A DNA stretch of 64,000 nt from Paracoccus salsus (GTDB taxonomy: Bacteria; Pseudomonadota; Alphaproteobacteria; Rhodobacterales; Rhodobacteraceae): assembly GCF_021556615.1 (NCBI RefSeq), contig NZ_JAKGGD010000003.1:1-64000 (forward strand), read 5' to 3'. The translations under genes and the position numbers were made by a program. Below are positions 58,466 to 64,000 of the stretch, one piece after another (within the stretch, counting starts at the first letter, position 1; the number at the start of each line of letters is the position of its first letter). The notes beneath the pieces are model-generated. The model ran no database searches. It had not been told where the DNA came from and saw nothing but the letters and a program-made list of their open reading frames with translations.

Positions 58466-58594
58466 GGATTCGCTTCCTTCCGATACGTTCGGTCCCGCTG
58501 CGGGACCATCAGCGCCACAAACTTCAGCCGGGACCCGCGTTCCGTGTCCGCAGGTCACGTTAACTTACTGCCATGCGCGGGAACCGGCCGGGCT

Positions 58595-58600
58595 TTGACA
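58595..58600 (+). promoter_or_regulatory. Consensus -35 element before gabD
   Basis: A perfect TTGACA lies 52 bases before the chosen gabD start. The -10 at 17 bases is a poor TCAAGA; AT-rich TATTAA lies slightly further. If the promoter is real, transcription begins after 58614, which excludes the upstream GTG at 58614 and supports the start at 58653. Confidence 0.4.
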
Positions 58601-58652
58601 ACCACTAAGCGACGTGTTCAAGATATTAACCGAATCGAAGCATGAGGCTGCC

Positions 58653-60125
58653 GTGACCAAACATTCCACCGATCTGAAAACCCTTCTCCGCGATCCCTCG
58701 CTGCTGGAAACCCGCGCGTTCGTGGCCGGCGAGTGGGTCGATGCCAGGGATGGCGCAACCTTTGACGTCCTCAATCCCGCGCGCGGCGACGTGATTGCCA
58801 AGGTTGCCGATCTCAGCCGTGCCGAGGTGACGCACGCGATCGAGGCCGCCGCCGAGGCGATGAAGGGCTGGGCTGCCCGCACCGCCAAGGACCGCGCCCA
58901 GGTGATGCGGAAATGGTTCGACCTGATGATGGAGAATCAGGATGATCTGGCCCGCATCCTGACTGCCGAGATGGGCAAGCCCTTCGCAGAGGCCAAGGGC
59001 GAGGTCGCCTATGGCGCCAGCTTCATCGAGTGGTTCGGCGAAGAGGCCAAGCGCGTCTATGGCGAGACCATCCCCGGTCACCAGCCCGACAAGCGCCTGA
59101 CGGTGATCCGCCAGCCGATCGGCGTCGTCGGCAGCATCACGCCGTGGAACTTTCCCAACGCGATGATCGCGCGCAAGGCCGGACCGGCGCTGGCCGTGGG
59201 CTGCGGCTTCGTGGCCCGCCCCGCCGCCGAGACCCCGCTATCGGCGCTGGCCATGGCGGTGCTGGGCGAGCGCGCGGGGTTGCCCAAGGGCATCCTGTCG
59301 GTCGTCACCTCGTCGCGGTCCTCGGAGGTCGGCAAGGAGTTCTGCGAAAACCATCTGGTCCGCAAGCTGACCTTCACCGGCTCGACCGAGGTCGGGCGCA
59401 TCCTGCTGCGCCAGGCCGCCGACCAGGTGATGAAATGTTCCATGGAGCTGGGCGGCAACGCGCCCTTCATCGTCTTCGACGACGCCGATCTGGATGCCGC
59501 GGTCGAGGGCGCGATGGCCTCCAAGTTCCGCAACAACGGCCAGACCTGCGTCTGCGCGAACCGCATCTATGTCCAGGCCGGCGTCTATGACGAATTCGCG
59601 CGTCGCCTGGCTGCGGCGGTGGACAAGCTGAATGTCGGAGACGGGCTCGAAGAGGGAGTCACCACCGGCCCGCTGATCAATGAAAGCGCCGTCGAGAAGG
59701 TCCAGGAGCATATCCAGGATGTGCTGGACGGCGGCGGCGAGATCGTCACCGGCGGCGACCGGCTGGGCGGGTTGTTCTTCAGGCCGACGGTGGTGACCGG
59801 GGTTACCGACAGCATGAAGGTGGCCAGCGAGGAGACTTTCGGTCCGCTGGCCCCGCTGTTCCGCTTCGAGACCGAGGATGAGGTGGTCGAAAAGGCCAAT
59901 GCCACCATTTTCGGGTTGGCATCCTATTTCTATGCCCGCGACGTGGGCCGCATCACCCGCGTGCAGGAAAGCCTGGAATACGGCATCGTCGGCGTGAACA
60001 CCGGCATCATCTCGACCGAGGTCGCACCGTTTGGCGGCGTCAAGCAATCGGGGCTGGGGCGCGAGGGCAGCCGCCACGGGATCGAGGATTTCCTGGAAAT
60101 GAAATATATCTGCCTTTCGATCTAG
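58653..60125 (+). CDS. gabD: NAD(P)-dependent succinate-semialdehyde dehydrogenase
   Basis: A 490-residue aldehyde dehydrogenase, most like GabD, oxidising succinate semialdehyde to succinate in 4-aminobutyrate breakdown. Motifs: ITPWNFPNAMIARKAGPALA for the cofactor fold, LTFTGSTEVGRILL, catalytic Glu in MELGGNAPFIVFDDADLD, catalytic Cys in NNGQTCVCANRIYVQAG, and EETFGPLAPLFRF. GabD-typical features are the GQTCVCANR site and the end GGVKQSGLGREGSRHGIEDF. The GTG at 58653 gives the usual length; no gabT is adjacent. Confidence 0.92.
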   Translation: MTKHSTDLKTLLRDPSLLETRAFVAGEWVDARDGATFDVLNPARGDVIAKVADLSRAEVTHAIEAAAEAMKGWAARTAKDRAQVMRKWFDLMMENQDDLARILTAEMGKPFAEAKGEVAYGASFIEWFGEEAKRVYGETIPGHQPDKRLTVIRQPIGVVGSITPWNFPNAMIARKAGPALAVGCGFVARPAAETPLSALAMAVLGERAGLPKGILSVVTSSRSSEVGKEFCENHLVRKLTFTGSTEVGRILLRQAADQVMKCSMELGGNAPFIVFDDADLDAAVEGAMASKFRNNGQTCVCANRIYVQAGVYDEFARRLAAAVDKLNVGDGLEEGVTTGPLINESAVEKVQEHIQDVLDGGGEIVTGGDRLGGLFFRPTVVTGVTDSMKVASEETFGPLAPLFRFETEDEVVEKANATIFGLASYFYARDVGRITRVQESLEYGIVGVNTGIISTEVAPFGGVKQSGLGREGSRHGIEDFLEMKYICLSI

Positions 60126-60147
60126 GCCGCTTTGACCACCAAAATCC

Positions 60148-60182
60148 ATGCGCGGCGGGAACGAACTGTTCCCGCCGCGCAT
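60148..60182. terminator. Very strong bidirectional hairpin after gabD
   Basis: Fifteen perfect pairs: ATGCGCGGCGGGAAC (60148-60162) with GTTCCCGCCGCGCAT (60168-60182) around a five-base loop, followed by TTGTC on the + strand. It lies 22 bases after the gabD stop. Confidence 0.8.
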
Positions 60183-60241
60183 TTGTCTGCCGAGCAGCCG
60201 GGGACGCGGCGGCATGAAACGGACTGGAAGGGAAAAGACAC

Positions 60242-60496
60242 ATGGAAGGTTTCGGCTGGATTCTGACGATCATTCTGGGCGGTATCGCCGGTTGGATCGC
60301 GGAACAGATCATGAAAAGCGAACATGGGCTGCTGATGAACATCATCCTGGGCATCGTGGGCGCGCTGGTGGGTAACGGGCTGTTCCGGCTTATCCTCGGC
60401 GGCACGGCTGGCGGCATGATCGGCCAGCTGGTGGTCGCGGTCATCGGTGCCTGCATCCTGATCTGGCTGGGGCGCCTGATCCGCAGCAAGAGCTGA
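60242..60496 (+). CDS. GlsB/YeaQ/YmgE family small membrane protein
   Basis: An 84-residue inner-membrane protein with three hydrophobic segments: WILTIILGGIAGWIAEQIMK, GLLMNIILGIVGALVGNGLF and MIGQLVVAVIGACILIWLGR. The Gly-rich pattern is that of the transglycosylase-associated protein family, small stress-induced proteins of unknown molecular function. It is flanked by two strong hairpins, so it is probably a single-gene unit. Confidence 0.92.
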   Translation: MEGFGWILTIILGGIAGWIAEQIMKSEHGLLMNIILGIVGALVGNGLFRLILGGTAGGMIGQLVVAVIGACILIWLGRLIRSKS

Positions 60497-60517
60497 ACCG
60501 GGGCGACCTGACAGCAA

Positions 60518-60549
60518 AAGGCCGGCGCAACCGCTGTCGCGCCGGCCTT
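60518..60549. terminator. Hairpin between the convergent GlsB-type and trcR genes
   Basis: AAGGCCGGCGC (60518-60528) and GCGCCGGCCTT (60539-60549) form eleven perfect pairs around a ten-base loop. With A-rich sequence before and TT after, it can end transcription from both sides. Confidence 0.8.
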
Positions 60550-60572
60550 GTCATGTCGGGACTGCCGGGTGA

Positions 60573-61325
60573 TCAGCGGTCGTCTTCGTCCTCGTCCTCG
60601 TCATTCGTGTCGGGCAGGTTGAAGAGGCTGGCGGCATCCACATCGCGCTGCGGCTTCTCGTCATCCTCGCCCCGCGACAACGAGAAATTCTCGAGCCCGG
60701 CGATCGCGGTAGGCAGGCGCGGCTCGTCGCTCATCGACAGCGAGGTTTCGGTGCTGACCAGCTTGCGCCGTTCGTCGTCGGACATGACCTCGCCCTCGGC
60801 ACCACGCTTCTTGGCGGCCTTCTGGACCGCGGCGTCCAGTTCGGTCTGCCGGCAAAGACCCAGCGCGACCGGGTCGATCGGCTGGATGTTTCCGATATTC
60901 CAGTGCGTGCGCTCGCGAATCGAGGTGATGGTCGGCTTGGTGGTGCCGACAAGCTTGGCGATCTGCGAATCCACAAGTTCCGGATGGAACTTGACCAGCC
61001 ACAGGATCGCGGCCGGCCTGTCCTGTCGCTTGGACAGCGGCGTATAGCGCGGACCGCGCCGCTTTTCCTCGCCCTCGGAGGCGGGATTGTGCTTCAGGCG
61101 CAGCCGGTAGGCCGGGCTGGCCTCGCCCTTCCTGATCTCCTCGGGGTCGAGCTGGTTCGAGGCGATCGGGTCATAGCCCTTGACACCCGAGGCCACATCG
61201 CCGTCCGCAATGCCTTGGACCTCAAGTTCGTGCAGTCCGCAGAAATCCCCGATCTGCTTGAAGCTGAGCGTGGTGTTGTCGACCAGCCAGACGGCGGTGG
61301 CCTTGGCCATCAGCGGCTTGTTCAT
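60573..61325 (-). CDS. trcR: Cell-cycle transcriptional regulator TrcR (DUF1013)
   Basis: A 250-residue DUF1013 protein, named TrcR after Caulobacter work linking it to transcription and the cell cycle in alphaproteobacteria. It shows MAKATAVWLVDNTTLSFKQI, GLHELEVQGIADGDVASGVK, and a central helix-turn-helix-like AAILWLVKFHPELVDSQIAK then LVGTTKPTITSIRERTHWN. The C-terminus is long and very acidic (NDEDEDEDDR). A convergent hairpin ends its transcript. Confidence 0.9.
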   Translation of the reverse strand: MNKPLMAKATAVWLVDNTTLSFKQIGDFCGLHELEVQGIADGDVASGVKGYDPIASNQLDPEEIRKGEASPAYRLRLKHNPASEGEEKRRGPRYTPLSKRQDRPAAILWLVKFHPELVDSQIAKLVGTTKPTITSIRERTHWNIGNIQPIDPVALGLCRQTELDAAVQKAAKKRGAEGEVMSDDERRKLVSTETSLSMSDEPRLPTAIAGLENFSLSRGEDDEKPQRDVDAASLFNLPDTNDEDEDEDDR

Positions 61326-61514
61326 GTCAGTCTCCTTCGCATCTCTACCCCTTCAGCATGGCCTTTCAGGGCCGGGAAAACGGCTTTCGGCGGGTGCCAT
61401 TCCTCGTTTTCGGGGGGAATTGGCGGGGGATATAGCGTTTTCGGCCGGCGGAGAAAAGCGGAATCGCGCAAACAGACCATGGACGCCGCAGCACGAACGG
61501 CTAGGCTGATCGTC

Positions 61515-62162
61515 ATGATGACACGATTGCCGCCACTGATCCTGATTGCCCTGATGGCCCTGATGGCGCCGGGCGCGCACGCCGCGGATGTGGCGGGGCG
61601 CTTTGACTACTATGTCCTGTCGCTGAGCTGGTCACCGTCATGGTGCCGCGCCGAAGGTGATGATCGTGATGCGGCCCAATGCGACCGCGGCCGGAACACC
61701 GGCTTCGTCGTGCATGGGCTGTGGCCGCAATACGAGCGCGGCTGGCCGCAGGACTGCGCCACCGCCGAGCGCGATCCGTCGCGCCGCGAAACCGCGCAGA
61801 TGGCCGACCTCATGGGCTCGGGCGGGATTGCGTGGTATCAATGGCAAAAGCATGGCCGGTGCTCGGGCCTGTCAGCCGCAGGTTATTTCGCCGCCACCCG
61901 AGAGGCCGCCGCGGCGATCGCCATTCCCGCCGTCTTCGAGGCGCTGGACCGGGACATTCGCCTGCCGCCCGGCGTCGTCGAAGAGGCCTTTGTCGAGGCG
62001 AATCCCGGACTGGAGCGCGACGGCATCACCATCAGCTGCCGGAACGAGGCGCTGCACGAGGTGCGGATCTGCCTCAGTCGGGACCTGATGCCCCGGCTAT
62101 GCGCCGACGATATCCGGCGCGACTGCGCACGCCCGGCCATCCTGATGGAGCGGGTCCGCTAG
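61515..62162 (+). CDS. Secreted ribonuclease T2 family protein
   Basis: A 215-residue exported endoribonuclease cleaving RNA via 2',3'-cyclic phosphates. A signal peptide covers residues 1-23 (LPPLILIALMALMAPGAHAA). The catalytic segments are CAS I FVVHGLWPQY and CAS II WYQWQKHGRCSG, each with its His, and the Cys pairs of the family are present. An ATG at 61479 would add 12 residues before the signal peptide and is less likely. It probably scavenges RNA in the periplasm. Confidence 0.92.
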   Translation: MMTRLPPLILIALMALMAPGAHAADVAGRFDYYVLSLSWSPSWCRAEGDDRDAAQCDRGRNTGFVVHGLWPQYERGWPQDCATAERDPSRRETAQMADLMGSGGIAWYQWQKHGRCSGLSAAGYFAATREAAAAIAIPAVFEALDRDIRLPPGVVEEAFVEANPGLERDGITISCRNEALHEVRICLSRDLMPRLCADDIRRDCARPAILMERVR

Positions 62163-62190
62163 GCAAGCAGCCCGGCTTGCGTCCCGCGAC

Positions 62191-62220
62191 GGCCGGGGGC
62201 CAGCCCCCGGACCCCCGGGA
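62191..62220 (+). repeat. GC-rich intergenic hairpin motif (copy 3)
   Basis: GGCCGGGGGCCAGCCCCCGG followed by ACCCCCGGGA, a motif of the kind scattered between genes in Rhodobacterales. It shares its template with 37049-37084 on the other strand. Just before it, GCAAGC/GCTTGC (62163-62180) forms a six-pair hairpin directly after the RNase stop and may be its terminator. The rest of the 179-base gap to the next gene shows nothing else. Confidence 0.55.
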
Positions 62221-62341
62221 TACTTCCGGACCAGGGCAAAGGCCAACCCGAGCTTTGCCCTGCGTGGCGGACGGAAAGCCGCCCGGCGGGCGTCTTGGGG
62301 GCTGCCCAACGAGGCATCGCGGAGGCAACGCGCGGGCGGGA

Positions 62342-63331
62342 TCAGCTTTCGGGAATCTTCAGCACGATCTTTCCGACATGTTCGCTGCTTTCCATCCGGC
62401 GATGCGCCTCGGCGGCGTCCTTGAGGGCGAATTCGCTGTCGATCGTGACCTTGACCGCGCCGCTGGCGATCAGCGGCCAAAGGCGTTTTCGCAGGGCCTC
62501 GGCGATTTCGGCCTTGGCGGCGTCGGATTGCGGTCGCAGGGTCGAGCCGGTCACGGTCAGACGCCGGACCATGATCTGGGCGAAGTTCAGCTCGGCCCTG
62601 GGTCCTTCGAGAAACGCGATCATCACCAGTCTGCCGTCATCGGCCAGCGACTTGATGTTGCGGCCGATATAGCTGCCGCCAACCATGTCGAGGATCAGGT
62701 CGGCGCCGCCTTCGGCCGCCATCCGCTTGGTGAAGTCCTCGGTCCGGTAGTTGATGGCGGTGGCACCCAGTGCGGTGATGGCGGCGCATTTCCGGTCGCT
62801 GCCGGCGGTGGCGAAAACCCGCGCACCAAGCGTCCGCGCGATCTGGATCGCCATCATGCCGATCCCCGAGGTGCCTCCGTGCACGAGGAACCGTTCGCCC
62901 GCCTGCAATCCGCCGCGCGTGACCACGTTCGACCAGACCGTAAACGCCGTTTCCGGCACGCAGGCGCCCTCGCGCAGCGACAGGCCGCGCGGAATGCGCA
63001 GCGCGTGATCCGCGTGGCAGGCGACATATTCGGCATACCCTCCGCCGGGAAGCAGCGCGCAGACCGTTTGGCCCTTCCTCCAGCGGGTCACGCCCGCGCC
63101 CATCGCCACGATCTCGCCCGACGCCTCGAGGCCGGGCAGGTCAGAGGCGCCGTGCGGCGGCGCATAGCTGCCCTGGCGCTGCAGGACATCGGGGCGGTTC
63201 ACCCCGGCATAGGCCACCTTGATCAGGATTTCGTCGTGGCGCGGCACGGGCACCGGGCGGCGGGTCAACTGCAGCGCGTCGGCATCGCCGGGAGCGGCGA
63301 TCTGGACGGCGTTCATCGCGTCGGGAAACAT
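62342..63331 (-). CDS. NAD(P)H quinone oxidoreductase (zeta-crystallin/PIG3-like)
   Basis: A 329-residue medium-chain reductase without zinc ligands. It has YAGVNRPDVLQRQGSYAPPH, DLPGLEASGEIVAMGAGV, the cofactor site FLVHGGTSGIGMMAIQIART, SDRKCAAITALGATAINYRT and a C-terminal HRRMESSEHVGKIVLKIPES. NADPH is likely from the sequence after the glycine motif. It probably reduces quinones in one-electron steps. It is nine bases after the COQ9 gene, a respiratory-quinone context. Confidence 0.91.
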   Translation of the reverse strand: MFPDAMNAVQIAAPGDADALQLTRRPVPVPRHDEILIKVAYAGVNRPDVLQRQGSYAPPHGASDLPGLEASGEIVAMGAGVTRWRKGQTVCALLPGGGYAEYVACHADHALRIPRGLSLREGACVPETAFTVWSNVVTRGGLQAGERFLVHGGTSGIGMMAIQIARTLGARVFATAGSDRKCAAITALGATAINYRTEDFTKRMAAEGGADLILDMVGGSYIGRNIKSLADDGRLVMIAFLEGPRAELNFAQIMVRRLTVTGSTLRPQSDAAKAEIAEALRKRLWPLIASGAVKVTIDSEFALKDAAEAHRRMESSEHVGKIVLKIPES

Positions 63332-63340
63332 GGTCTCTCC

Positions 63341-64000
63341 TTACCGGGGCGTGGTGTCGCCGGGCAGGTCACGCGACCTGGGCGCGCGAATCCAGCCGAA
63401 GGCGGCCGTGGCCAGGGTTTCGGCCCCCGGCACCTTGCGCAGTTTCGCCTTGACGCGTTCGAAGCGCATGACCCCGTCGATCCGGCGGTCGAGGAAGGCG
63501 CGCGTCTGGGCCCGGCCTTCCGAACTGTCGCCAAGCCAGAACAGCACGGTCGCGCTGATGACGGCCGACAGGGTCGCGCGCTTGGAATACCAGTTGACGT
63601 CGCGTGATTCGTCGCCGAGGCCGGTCCAGATCGCATCGGCGGTTTCCCACACCAGCCGGGCGGCCAGGGTCGCGTTCTGCGGCAGCGCCAGCGTGGCTGC
63701 GCCGGCGCGAACCAGTTCCGGATCGACAAGCGACAGCCGGTGCCAGACCGCGGCGGTCACGCGGTCGCGGAACCTGCCCTCGGGCGGGGTGGACGCAAGC
63801 CAGTCGCGCAGCGCGGCATCCGCGCGCCGGTGATAGGCAGCCGCAAGCCCGGCGCCGCCTTGCGGAAAATGCACCCGGGCGATGGCTTCGGGCATGCCCA
63901 GATCGCGAGCCCCAGCCATCAGCGCGCGGTCGTTCATTCCGTCGAAAGGCACGTGCGTCAGCGCGGCCTCCAGCAATGTGTCGCGGTCGGTATCGGTCAT
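63341..64000 (-). CDS. COQ9 family protein
   Basis: A 219-residue protein of the COQ9 family, lipid-binding TetR-fold proteins that help ubiquinone biosynthesis by presenting intermediates to COQ7. It starts exactly at the window edge with ATG (64000-63998). Motifs: LLEAALTHVPFDGMNDRALM, DLGMPEAIARVHFPQGGAGL, and WYSKRATLSAVISATVLFWL then DRRIDGVMRFERVKAKLRK. It is probably co-transcribed with the quinone oxidoreductase. Confidence 0.92.
   Translation of the reverse strand: MTDTDRDTLLEAALTHVPFDGMNDRALMAGARDLGMPEAIARVHFPQGGAGLAAAYHRRADAALRDWLASTPPEGRFRDRVTAAVWHRLSLVDPELVRAGAATLALPQNATLAARLVWETADAIWTGLGDESRDVNWYSKRATLSAVISATVLFWLGDSSEGRAQTRAFLDRRIDGVMRFERVKAKLRKVPGAETLATAAFGWIRAPRSRDLPGDTTPR

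Overview
The window reads as a chromosomal segment of a high-GC alphaproteobacterium, most likely order Rhodobacterales and Paracoccus-like. This rests on gene content: a TrcR/DUF1013 regulator, a COQ9-family protein, a DctPQM TRAP system next to pxp genes, the TonB and ABC import systems, a GC-rich intergenic hairpin motif I remember from this order, and many ATGA stop/start overlaps. The genus is inference. Apart from the first 2.3 kb the window is densely coding, with no prophage, CRISPR array, rRNA or intact insertion sequence.

Layout. 1-2317: a decayed stretch holding the C-terminal end of an IS1380-type transposase, a possible DNA-methyltransferase fragment, one ankyrin-like membrane-anchored protein and a run of 21 G. 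It lies at the 3' side of a tRNA-Leu(CAG), a typical island insertion point. 2.8-15.1 kb: housekeeping genes (NDUFA9-like protein, UppP, GltD/GltB glutamate synthase with a secreted protein gene between the subunits, MtgA, a glutathione transferase, QueG). 15.1-18.5 kb: an 1145-residue RTX calcium-binding exoprotein. 18.6-28.6 kb: CobA, a photolyase group, then a seven-gene minus-strand operon (FAD amine oxidase-like protein, DUF1365, cyclopropane synthase-like methylase, MFS, SDR, TspO-like, glutathione peroxidase). This gene set matches the singlet-oxygen (RpoE/ChrR) lipid-remodelling regulon of related bacteria, but the sigma/anti-sigma pair is not here. 28.8-33.2 kb: a LacI regulator, MobA and an ExbB-ExbD-ExbD-TonB energy-transduction operon.

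33.2-43.3 kb is the most coherent system: a divergent amino-sugar locus. One arm encodes MurQ, a complete carbohydrate ABC importer and a Gfo/Idh oxidoreductase. The other encodes a BadF-type sugar kinase, a GntR/UTRA repressor, a SIS-domain deaminase and NagA. Together they predict import of N-acetylmuramic acid and/or N-acetylglucosamine, phosphorylation, lactyl-ether cleavage, deacetylation and deamination to fructose-6-phosphate without a PTS. The 176-bp promoter region carries two mirror-image 24-bp elements pointing at the two start codons, and a 3 x 12 bp tandem repeat between them.

43.3-53.1 kb: a glutathionylspermidine-synthase-like/DUF1190 pair, then a LysR-headed 5-oxoproline operon (DUF1445 protein, TRAP transporter, DUF2848 protein, PxpB, PxpC, PxpA). 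53.3 kb: an unusual 119-residue protein with eight cysteines and no signal peptide. 53.7-64.0 kb: aminotransferase, sulfurtransferase, SmpB, a two-TM potassium channel, a P1-family peptidase, an SH3/DUF1236 protein, succinate-semialdehyde dehydrogenase, a GlsB-type protein, TrcR, a secreted RNase T2, a quinone oxidoreductase and COQ9, each set off by clear hairpin terminators where noted.
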